Shown: in pieces, positions 31,278 to 40,868 of the stretch
Layout of the letters: each line of letters begins with the position of its first letter
Position numbering within the stretch: the first letter of the stretch is position 1
NCBI GenBank assembly: GCA_009829735.1
Contig: CM020618.1
Coordinates: 37,610,894 to 37,674,893, forward strand
Reading direction: 5' to 3'
Source of the DNA: Pyropia yezoensis
Lineage: Eukaryota > Rhodophyta > Bangiophyceae > Bangiales > Bangiaceae
Length of the DNA stretch: 64,000 bases
The notes under the pieces: model-generated
What the model saw: the letters and a program-made list of their open reading frames with translations, nothing else
Database searches by the model: none
What the model was told of the DNA's origin: nothing
Position numbers and translations under genes: made by a program

Positions 31278-31838
31278 CAAATGTCGACCACTCTCGCTGA
31301 CATCCAAGGTTCCCGTGGACTACAAGAAAAGCTCAACACACGTGTTTGTAGAGGAGACCGAGGCGAGTAAGAAGTGTTTTTTTTTTTCTGAGTGCTTTTG
31401 TTCTCTCTGAGCTACCAGCGAGAGAAGCCCAACGGCCTGTATCTATCGCTCCGGGAATGTAGACTAGACCATGAAGCCAATGGAAACACCCGGATCTGCG
31501 ATCAAACTGGGTCTGCGGTGCATGGTGAGCGAATCAATCATGCTGAGTGTAGAACGACCACGCACATTGGGCCACCTGGGTGCTATTTGACGACGTCAGA
31601 AATACACTCTGAAGTAGAGCAAAAAGCACAGCGTGGAGGGCGTCGATCCCCAGGTGTTGATGCTGGACCAGAAAGTGGACAACGTCTATGTCCATCTGCT
31701 GGTGGAAGGTCTCATGCCCAGGTCGTGTGAGCTTCTCGTGCTGTTGGATGCAAGCAGCGTAGAAAAATACATCCTTCAAGAATCGGCCTTCTTGGGGCCG
31801 TCAGGAGGGTCGACAATTCCGGCAGTGGTCGACATTTG
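31278..31838. mobile_element. MITE-like element with CAAATGTCGACCACT ends
   Basis: 561 bp bounded by a perfect 15-bp inverted repeat CAAATGTCGACCACT (31278-31292 and 31824-31838), with weaker outward and inward similarity (CG a few bases inside on both sides). The interior has no credible complete gene, but its right half is roughly 70% similar to 55310-55475. No target duplication could be assigned. Confidence 0.65.
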
Positions 31839-32528
31839 GCACGTACTAGCTTCGCGGGGCCAGATCCCGTGGAACCTCCACTCCATCGGGCAGTGTCTCT
31901 TGTGTCTCGCTCCGTCTGCATACCTACCTCCCCGCGGGGGGGGGCACACCCAGTCAAGGGCGGTCATGTGGGTCGTAAAAGCGAGCTCCTCGACCAATGA
32001 CATCCCCGCGACACTAGTGTTGTATATGTCTTAGTTCCTTTTGGCACAAACCATCCAATTCAACGACAACTGTTTTTTAGGGATCCCCGCAAACCGATTC
32101 CCAATCTAGGGGACGCCTGACCAAGAACGCCCGGCGTCGGCCACCGTCGTCGGCTCCATCGTCGTCGTGACCGTCTTCTTCTCGCCCGGCGTCCCCGTCA
32201 CGCGCACACCCCCACCAGCGCTCTTTTTGCGAGTGTTGAACCCCCCAGCCCCGACCACCTTACCACCTGCTCCACGCCCGATTGCATGACCTGATCTCAC
32301 CCTTGCCGATACAATGAGCCATGAAATAGGTGCGTCATGGTGGCAGTCGGCTCGAGCTGAGCGGGGCGCGGGTATCCTACCCCATGTGACGTGCGTGTGA
32401 CATAACTCATTCTGACGATGCGGAATTTCTATTGACGCGGCATGCCTACGTATTCATTTATTCTAATGCTCTGCACCTGTTCGAAAAATGCAGCAGACCG
32501 TCTTCCCATCTCCCCCTCTCTCTCCCAG
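31839..32528. other. Spacer upstream of the Cys-rich gene
   Basis: No gene is called. The pyrimidine tract ending TCTCTCTCCCAG just before 32529 looks like a splice acceptor, so an upstream exon of the Cys-rich gene may lie in this stretch or further left. A minus-strand frame at 32106-32300 (Gly/Lys-rich) is not supported further. Confidence 0.4.
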
Positions 32529-33477
32529 GAGCCTGCTATCGGTCATCCTGACGCTGCCGCTGGTGTTTCTGTGACTGTTACGAAGACATCTGCATGTGGG
32601 GCGTGCGGCCATCAAAAAATTGGTACCCACGGCAAGGGTCACTATTTTGGGCAGTGCTCCCTGGTGGTTGGAAGCCAGCAGTGCGTGAGCACGTTGCCTG
32701 TTGGCCACGCCTTTTACACTGGAGCGCAGTGCCAGGACCAGCACTGCGTTTGCCGCATGATGTGCGTTCGTGAGGTTCTTGTTTTCTTTTTAATGTGTGT
32801 GTTGTGGCGGTTGTATGAGGACACATGATGATACATTTTCTTTCTTTATCAGTGCGCTGAACAGTTCTCTTTTTGCTACGCACTTGTCACACCTCTTCTG
32901 GTTTTTTGTTTCTGTGGTATGCTCTGCTTCTGTGCAGGTGTCCTAAGTGTCGCCGTCCGGGCCACACGCAGGAGACCATTGCGTTGGACCCGAGGCTTTT
33001 CAAGCGCGTCGTGTCAGAAAAAGGCGTCGCATTTAACAAGAAGGGACACAAGAGCCTTGAATCTTCCTTCTACGTTTGCCAAGGCGCAACGCCAGCTTTT
33101 TTCCACGCAGAGGTGCAGAGGGTTCGAGCCGTTTACGCTGAGAAGGATGTAGCGCTGAATCGCACGGCGAGCGAGCGGGCTGGGCTCGTGTCAAATCTTG
33201 TTGGCGCGGTCGCTCCCGCCAACACAGCGGTTTCGACGCTGCGTTCTTTGGGCTCGGCAGCGTCCGCTTTGGCGCCGCAGAACATTTCCGCCACCGTTGA
33301 GCAGGTGGGCTTGGCCGACGCTGGCCTTTCCGCCTGTGCCTCCGCTTTGGGGGGAGCGATCGCGGCCGTGACCGGCCGCCCTAGCGGCATCATCGACGAC
33401 GGCGCGCCGGCGGCGGCCCTCGCAAAATTACACGGTGCTCAAGCAGCGGCTCAGCGGGTGGGGGCGAAGCGACTGAG
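32529..33477 (+). pseudogene. Cys-rich multi-exon gene, 5' part, split by retrotransposon B
   Basis: Exon a runs from an AG acceptor (32527-32528) to 32761 and ends at a GTGCGT donor. Exon b starts after CTTCTGTGCAG at 32938 and runs to the insertion at 33477. Joined, the frame is continuous. Exon a is Cys/His-rich (CGACGHQ...GHYFGQC...CQDQHCVCRM) and continues across the intron as MCPKCRRPGHT, suggesting a multi-zinc module. Exon b then encodes an Ala-rich helical region. Element B enters between codon bases after RL; removing B and one CTGAG restores the frame into 44196-44240. As it stands, reading into the LTR ends within about 10 codons. The family is not recognised, and upstream exons may be missing. 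Confidence 0.6.
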
Positions 33478-33841
33478 TGTAGCAATATGGTCGGCCGTAT
33501 TGTGACTCTAATATTAGGGGGGCTGCTTCTAATCATTGGCTTTCAATATGAGAGTCCGTTCTGGTCACGGTATCTGGAAGTTACGTATGACCAGAGGGAC
33601 TTGCATCTTGGGGTGGAGGGTAGTTAGTAGTGTCTCCGAGGGTTCATAACGAGGGGGCCGGCGGCGAATCCACCGCCAGCCAAGGCAGAACAACAAACCC
33701 CTCCCATTTGGGCTCTCATCTTGGTCCCGTGGCTTGCGCTCCAAGGACAGCAACTTTGGCCTCCCGGTGACGTTGGTGCCGATCCCCCCTGGCGAGTGTT
33801 CCCTGAGAGTGGACGTGCAGCGGATACCCTATTGTGCTACA
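33478..33841 (+). repeat. 5' LTR of element B
   Basis: 364 bp, starts TGTAGCAATATGG and ends ATTGTGCTACA. Preceded by CTGAG. Confidence 0.95.
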
Positions 33842-33842
33842 T

Positions 33843-33860
33843 TGGTGGAGCAGCAGGGGA
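33843..33860 (+). promoter_or_regulatory. Primer-binding site of element B
   Basis: TGGTGGAGCAGCAGGGGA one base after the LTR. Identical over 18 bases to family A although the LTRs and proteins are unlike, so both families use the same tRNA primer. Confidence 0.88.
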
Positions 33861-34066
33861 CGGGTCTCCGTCACCCTTGTGGTGACGCCGTCTTCGGCCC
33901 TGGCACACGGATAGGGATCCAGTCCTTTTCTTGTACTCGTGGTGCTGCGATCTGTTCGATTGTTTTGAGTGGTTGCGTTTGACTGCGATCTACGGTTACT
34001 CCCCCCCAACTACCCCCTCGCTCTCTTATTCGTGGTGACTGTTACGTCGGTTGACTGATTGTGACT

Positions 34067-36244
34067 ATGTCTACCCAAGAGACGGGGAACGTTCAAGGTG
34101 ACGGATCGGCGTCGACGCCGACCCCGGAGCTGAACCCGGGAACCGGGATCGGTAACCCGATCGACAACATTGAGACGCCGATGCTCTCCGGTGCCGGATC
34201 GACGTTTGGTACGCCACGGACGGCCGGGGGCGGCGGACCGCCGCAACTGTCCTCTGCAGACCTCACGCCGCCGCCACCTTCACCACGAGACTCCCTGATG
34301 GCATCATTGGCTCGCATCGAAGCCCGGTTCACCGGGCTCGACGCCCGTCAAGAGCGTACGGAGGACGCAATGGCGGTGCTGATGTCAGCACGCCATACGA
34401 AAGTACCCCGTCGGGTCCCCCCCACACCGGTACGGTTCGAACCGGCCGGACTACTTTCGGAGGCCACCAGGGTCAACCCCGGTGTTGCTACTTCTGGACA
34501 ACCCCCGGACACGGCGGGTTATGGATCCGACTCGTCGGGTGAGTTGGAACGTAGCCATACGGAGCGCTACGTTCGGAGCACCCAGAGCGGGCCCCGCGGA
34601 CATGGTCCGGCGGACACTTACGCCGGAACAGAGTCGGCGATGGGGGGAGACGGTACCGTCTCCCATTACCCCCTCGACGACGGAAGCCAGGCAACTCGGG
34701 TACCCGAGGCGCCGACGCCGGAAGTTCCAGCGTCACTGATGCAAGCGATGACAGCGCAGGTTACTGCGAGCTTACTGAAGCGGTTGGAGTCCGATGAGTT
34801 CACTCATCAACTGGCGAAGCGACTGGATATCCAGGACGTGGACACGAAGATTGTCAACGAAGTCTTCAGGTCGGTACTGACTCCCGAACGTTATCGTTTG
34901 GAGGACCGATCCACTGCCGTATCGGAATCGATGCGTACGACCTCGCACCGAGCGATTCGCTCTATGCAGACCCTTATGAAGGGAGTCCCTATGTTCGGGG
35001 GCCCCAACGGACGCCCGTTGGCAGTCATCGGCTTCTTGACTAGCTTTAAGGCAGCCGCAGACAAGGCACTCGTCAACGAGGGGCTGGCGCTGGAGATCCT
35101 CCCGTTCTTTGTTGACGAGCGGGTTCGAGGCATCCTCCGCCAGGCATCCCCGATGCCGGCAATGAGGGTTGCAGCCACCCCCATGGATTACCGTGGTATA
35201 TTGAAGGAGTTGGTTAGCAGCTACCTCAGTGAGGACAAGTGCGAAGACCACTATCGGGCCCTTCGCACTGCCACCGCGCAGTCCTGGGAGGATGAGGAGA
35301 TGTTTGGACGCCGGATCCAAGAGCTCGACTACGAGCTGGGGAAGCTCCTCGGTGAAGGGGAACTACGGGCCATCCTGTTCGCAGGAGTACCCAACTACGA
35401 GCGGATATCCACACGGGGAGCCAATACGGCTCGGACGAGCTTCAGTCGACTGATGCATATGTGCAAATCCCTAGGGGACGCCTACCGGGTGCTACACCCG
35501 GAATGTGCCTTGGCCCCGAAGCCCAAGGGTGAGGGAGGCAAGCCCAGTCTTAACCCGGTACCGAGGCAAGAGAAGGTGGAACGTAAGGCCGCACCAGTAC
35601 TGCTGGCGACCGAACATCCCCCTACCGGTGAGGATGATCCTCTAGTCGACCAACAGGGCCACCTGTTGCTACCGGCGACGCCGGTGATTGATGAGCATGG
35701 TACGGTAGCGTACATCGCCCCGGCTGGGACCCAGTTCCAGGTCAACGAGGGAGCAGGTCGGCGCGTCCCGTATCTGCGGACTACGGGGTATGCCCCGGTT
35801 ACGGGTAACCCCCACCAGCCCCTGCCGACATGGGCAGTACGTACGGAGGCACCTCCGCACATCGCTGGTAGAGCCAACCGGTTGGGCGAGTCCATGTTCC
35901 GGCTGGCACCGGGACCCAAGGCCTACCAAGGGGCGGGCACTCGGGCGCCCGAGGCAGGCAACCGGACCTATGGAGCCAACCCGACGCGGACGCCCGGGAC
36001 GGCCGGCACGTCCGGATGTATGTTGTGCGGAGACCCCCAACACTGGGTGTCCGCATGCCCACTCATCCCGGAGGAGTCTCGACGGGCAGCGGCGCAACGC
36101 AAGGCATCCATGGGTGGGTATCCCGCCCGAGGCCCGGCACCGGGTAGGCAGCAAGCTCCAGGAGGAGTACTGGCAGTCGAGGAGGCACCCCCCCCCTCGG
36201 ATGTCCCGGAGGGCAGTACCCGGCCGAGCACGGGAAACGAGTAA
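34067..36244 (+). CDS. Gag polyprotein of element B
   Basis: 725 residues from ATG 34067, open throughout. A Thr/Pro/Gly-rich acidic N-terminus is followed by a helical capsid-like middle (about 280-480) and a Pro-rich linker. A single CCHC knuckle (CMLCGDPQHWVSAC, about residues 651-664) precedes a basic, Gln/Pro-rich tail. The stop is TAA 36242-36244. From 36148 the -1 frame is open into pol, with a C9 run at 36188-36196 in the overlap, so Gag-Pol could arise by -1 slippage. It is intact although pol of this copy is broken. Confidence 0.92.
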   Translation: MSTQETGNVQGDGSASTPTPELNPGTGIGNPIDNIETPMLSGAGSTFGTPRTAGGGGPPQLSSADLTPPPPSPRDSLMASLARIEARFTGLDARQERTEDAMAVLMSARHTKVPRRVPPTPVRFEPAGLLSEATRVNPGVATSGQPPDTAGYGSDSSGELERSHTERYVRSTQSGPRGHGPADTYAGTESAMGGDGTVSHYPLDDGSQATRVPEAPTPEVPASLMQAMTAQVTASLLKRLESDEFTHQLAKRLDIQDVDTKIVNEVFRSVLTPERYRLEDRSTAVSESMRTTSHRAIRSMQTLMKGVPMFGGPNGRPLAVIGFLTSFKAAADKALVNEGLALEILPFFVDERVRGILRQASPMPAMRVAATPMDYRGILKELVSSYLSEDKCEDHYRALRTATAQSWEDEEMFGRRIQELDYELGKLLGEGELRAILFAGVPNYERISTRGANTARTSFSRLMHMCKSLGDAYRVLHPECALAPKPKGEGGKPSLNPVPRQEKVERKAAPVLLATEHPPTGEDDPLVDQQGHLLLPATPVIDEHGTVAYIAPAGTQFQVNEGAGRRVPYLRTTGYAPVTGNPHQPLPTWAVRTEAPPHIAGRANRLGESMFRLAPGPKAYQGAGTRAPEAGNRTYGANPTRTPGTAGTSGCMLCGDPQHWVSACPLIPEESRRAAAQRKASMGGYPARGPAPGRQQAPGGVLAVEEAPPPSDVPEGSTRPSTGNE

Positions 36245-39200
36245 GAGGAAGGACGACACGGGGTCGCTGGGGTAACCCTAGCAAGCCACCCCGGACTGCC
36301 GCGGGGAAAGCCCCACGGAGAGCGCGGTTGAGCCGACGCCGCATCAACCCCCGGGTACACCTTCCGACCCCGACGACACGGCGTCAGGGGATTGATGACC
36401 AACCTCCAAGGTTGGGAGGAGAGGACGGGAAGCCCCGTCAAATGGAACCAGACAAGGGCCCTGTTCAGGATGCCCGAGCTACACCGGATATCGGTGTAGG
36501 CCACGTACTGTTCACCTTTGAGAACTTCAATGTATCAGCCACACTGGGGGTTGACCCCCAGTCGACCCGGTCGTATTACCCCGTACTGAATACAGGGGCT
36601 GGACCTAACTTGATCCGGAAGGATACCCTCCCGGACAAGTGGCTCCCGCGAGTCAGAGTTGCTCGGGGACCCACGATCAAGGATTCGAATGGTCGTCTCA
36701 TTCGTACGACCGCAGCGATGTCGCTGCAGGTCACCATCGGGGAGCTTACTACGGAAGTTGACTTCCTGGTATGTGAGACGCTATCTGTGCCCTGCATACT
36801 GGGGTGCACCTTCATCAACGTTCACGTTGATGCAATCCGGCCGGGCCGGAGGACCGTCGAGCTGCAAGAGGCCGACGGGACGAAGCGAGGACAGACAGCG
36901 ATCGTCAGGGACCTGACGCTACAAGGGAGCCACGTTAAGGTGGCTGAGGTATACGCAAGCGTAGAACCGAAGACACTCCGGCTGGCCAAGCGGACTCGCT
37001 TTGAGCCGCTATCGGAGATCGTCCCTCCGGTTAACTGTGACCTCGCAGGCATCTGCAGAGTCCAGTCCAACCTACGAACCTACAAGCGCCATGGGTTGAC
37101 CATGGCCAATGGTGTCGCAGACCTCTCAGCAGGGGGGTCATCACTGCTGGTGATGGCGAACTATCGCCGTAAGGCAGTCACCCTCCCGAAGGGAACTATC
37201 CTCGGGATTGCCGAGCTCTACGAAGGAGATATCCTTACCCCTGACAAGGAAGGTCAAGTGGAACCACTTGAGGTGCTGGCGGTCGCCGAGACCACCGAGC
37301 GACAGCAACCCGATGACGGGAAGCCTAACCCATCGGCGGCTTCGGCGGACATGCCGCCAAAGGACCAAGAAGCCTTGAAGGCACTGGCCGAGGCTGACCC
37401 CGACCACCTTCCCCCTTCGGTAGCTGAAGGGGTACGGCGGATGCTAAGAAAGCACGACGTCATGTGGACCGGCGGGGCGCTGGGTACCATTGGGGCAACC
37501 CAACACCGTATAGACCTGGTACCAGGTGCTCGACCAGCGCGGTCGCAACCGCATCGTGCGGGACCTATGCAACAAGAGATCGTTGATGGGGAAGTGAAGA
37601 GGATGAGTGAAGCTAAGGTGATCCGACCTTCGATGTCGGAGCGGGGTGCCCCAGTCGTGATCGTACCGAAGAAGGATCAAACCTCTCGGTTTTGCATCGA
37701 TTATCGACGCCTCAACTTGGTTACCAAGAAAGACTCATACCCTTCACCAAGGATGGACGAGTGTATCGACTCGCTGGGGGAAGCCACAGTGTTTACCACT
37801 ATCGACTGCAATGCCGGGTACTGGCAGATCCCAGTGGCGGAAGAGGATATCCCCAAGACGGCGTTCGTCTGTCACAGTGGCGTGTACGAGTTCCTAAGGA
37901 TGCCCTTCGGATTGTCCAACGCCCCCGCCACATTCCAACGGGCCATCGACATCATGCTGTCGGGAGTCAAGTGGCGTAACTGCATGGTGTACTTGGACGA
38001 CGTCATCGTCTTCTCGCGTAACATGGATGACCATGTGCAACATGTCGACGAGGTACTCACCCTCTTGCGGAACGCCGGGGTAACCCTGCGCCTCAAGAAG
38101 TGCGCCTTCTTCCAGCAGACAGTCGAGTATCTGAGTCTTCAGATCACACCAGGTAAACTGGGAGTGCTCGAAGCTAATACCCGGGCACTCCGGGATGCGC
38201 AATACCCAACCACCCAGACACAGCTAAAAGCTTCCTGGGGATGTGCAACGTATACCGACGGTTCGTCAAGGACTTCGCTCGTATAGCCAAGCCGTTAACG
38301 GATCTGACGAGCAGTGCCTTGCCAAAGGTACTCCAACCTCCCTCGCCCAGCGAGGGAGAGGCATTCGAGCTGCTCAAGCAAGCTCTGCTAGTCCCACCCG
38401 TGCTTGCGTTGCCGCATAGACGCGGGACCTTCGTCATCGACGTCGATGCCTGCGACACCCAAGTGGGATGCACCCTGCTACAGGGAGAGACCATCATCGG
38501 TACCGATAATGCTATCCCGGACCTAAGTCCCGTAGGGTACTTCAGCCGGACACTCAACCCGGCTGAGCGTAACTATAGTGCCACCGAGCGCGAGTGCCTC
38601 GGAGTCATATGGGCAGTGCAACTGCTCCGGCCATACCTGGAAGGTTCCAGGTTCATCGTAAGGTCCGACCACGAACCTTTACGATGGCTTCTCAACCTTG
38701 GTGACAAGGATTCCGACAGCCACGGTCGGCTAGCCCGGTGGAGGCTGAAGATGGCCGAGCACGACTACCGGACCATATACAAGGCCGGCTCCACCCATCA
38801 TCTGGGGGACACGTTGTCGCGACTCGATACCCCAAGAGGGGATACCCGACAGGTGGACGAAGACATCCCGGTGGTACCGGTGAGCATGGTGGGTAATGCT
38901 ACCCAAGATATGGTTGACCATACCATGGCACACCTTGCGTGCCCATTGACCCTCGCGGACTTCCGCGAGGCACAGGCCAATGACGATGACTGTAAACGCC
39001 ATCGTGCTAACCTCCTGGCCGGCACGGCCGGCATCTTCTCCGAGAACGAGGACGGACTCATATAGCGGCGGGCACCCGCCGATGGACGGCATCAGGTCAT
39101 GGTTCCCGTGTCCTTACGGCAGGCCGTCATGGAACGAGAACACGAGAACCCCACAGCCGGACACCCGGGGGGTTCGCGCATGTTCGCAGCAATGCGAAGG

Positions 39201-40418
39201 TTCTTCTACTGTCCAGCAATGGCCGTCGACGTAATCGACCACGTGCGGGGATGCCACCCGTGCGCACGGAATCGCATGAGTCTTCATAGGCGGGCATCCG
39301 CTATGAAACTGTTCCCCCCGGATGGACCCAACGAGCAAGTCGCTATCGACATACTCGGACCGCTTCCGGTAACGGAAGAAGGGAACAGGTACATCCTGGT
39401 CATGTCGGACCGCTTTACTAAGCTGTCACGGGCAGTAGCAATCGCGGACGATACGGCCTACACCATCATGAACGCAGTGGTTGACCACTGGATCAGTGCT
39501 TACGGAGTAATGAAGCAACTCCTCTCCGATAACGGAGCAAACCTTACGTCAGCATTCTGCACTAAGGTCCTGGGCATGTTCGGTATCGAACCCCGTCGGG
39601 CATCCGACTACCACCCGCAGGCCAACGGGCAGGTGGAGCGGTTCAACCGCACCATCGTCAAGATGCTCCAATGCTATGTGGCGGAACACACGAAGACGTG
39701 GGACAGGCTTCTGTCCGTCTTGACCCTGGCATACAATGCCAGGCCCCACCGGAGTACCACCATTGCCCCCCTAAAATGGGTCATGCCGATGGGCGTCGGT
39801 AACCTGACGCTGCCACCGGGCAGATGCACTCGGTATGATATACCGAAGGGCCGACCGGCCGAACGAATCCACTTAGCTTAGTTGGCCAAACTATCGTGGA
39901 TGATTCCGAAGCTCAAGGGTGCCCTTGACCGTACACAACTTCGGTACAAGAAGAACTTTGACGCCCGGCTACGGGTACGCAACGCAACCCTGGTAACAGG
40001 TGACTGGGTCTATATCAGACACCAGAAGTTTCGCGGGAACAAGCTTATGCAACCGGTCAAGGGACAGTACCAGATCTTACACAGAGATGATCACTCTGTA
40101 ATCCTGCACTCCGATACGGAGATACAACGCATCAACCTCAACGATGTGACACCTGCTCCAAAGCCGGAACAGCCTCAGCCGGTACCGGCTGGGTTGCTAC
40201 ATGAAGCTCTTACAACCCACCGGTCAGATGACCCAGTGGGACCGGATGGGATTCCATACCAAATAGAGAGCGTGGTCGGACACACCGACCCGGACCTACC
40301 AGGACCCTGGTACGTCGAGGTTATGTGGGTCGGATACGACTCACCCACCTGGGAACAGGCGGCGAATATACCCCGCCAACTCCTCATGCCTTACATGAGG
40401 CGACGACGCCTACTGTAA
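36148..40418 (+). pseudogene. Pol of element B: protease-RT-RH-integrase-chromodomain, broken
   Basis: The pol frame opens at 36148 in the -1 frame of gag and has no ATG before RT. The protease reads VLNTGAGPNLI at about 36583-36615: the catalytic Asp codon is AAT (36589-36591), so the site is Asn. RT has YLDDVIVFS near 37990. A one-base loss near 38227 (AAAA run) shifts the frame; RNase H and integrase continue in the next frame. Two in-frame ambers follow, TAG 39063-39065 before the integrase zinc finger (HEN...GHPGG...CHPCARN) and TAG 39879-39881 after the integrase core (VAIDILGP, LSDNGANL, NGQVERF). The end (YQIESVVGH...VMWVGYDSPTWEQ) is chromodomain-like. The element could not make its own functional Pol. 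Confidence 0.93.
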
Positions 40419-40868
40419 CAACCCAACCGACACCGACTTCGGCTGTTGGGGGGTGAGGCTTATACCTACTAAGTAGGGTGTCACATGGACTCGGCAAGAC
40501 TTAGGTTCACTAAGTTGGAGCGGACTTAGGCAAACTAAGTAAGCTACTGACTTTTACAAGTTTATTTGAAGGAGATGACTAACTCCGATAACCTCAGAAT
40601 AACCTAAGGCTTACACCAAGGTAAACCTTCAGCCAGGAGGCAAGTGACGGACCAAGAAGGTTGACCTTCATGAGTATTAACCAACCAGAATGGGTTGGGG
40701 GAGGCGGAAAAGAACCGAGGCCAGCCACGACTAAGTCAAACGGGGTACTCCCCAATGGCAGGCATTGGTATCATGCAAACGCCCCAGCGGGGGATGAGTT
40801 CATACTCACTACTACCCGGCCACCATAAGGGTCACCGGGGCCCTCTCCCTCACAAACAATAGCACTCC
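40419..40868. other. Gap between convergent pol and aORF of element B, with three hairpins
   Basis: No ORF. Three short hairpins are visible: CCTACT-A-AGTAGG (40465-40477), ACTTAG-GTTCA-CTAAGT (40499-40515) and ACTTAG-GCAAA-CTAAGT (40524-40540), the last two with identical stems. Their position between the ends of two convergent genes suggests a 3'-end or transcript-collision role, but this is inference. Confidence 0.55.

Noticed and set aside
34430..34445. tRNA T-arm-like GGTTCGAACC
   Set aside because: No cloverleaf can be built around it and it lies inside the intact gag frame of element B. No tRNA or rRNA gene was found in the window.
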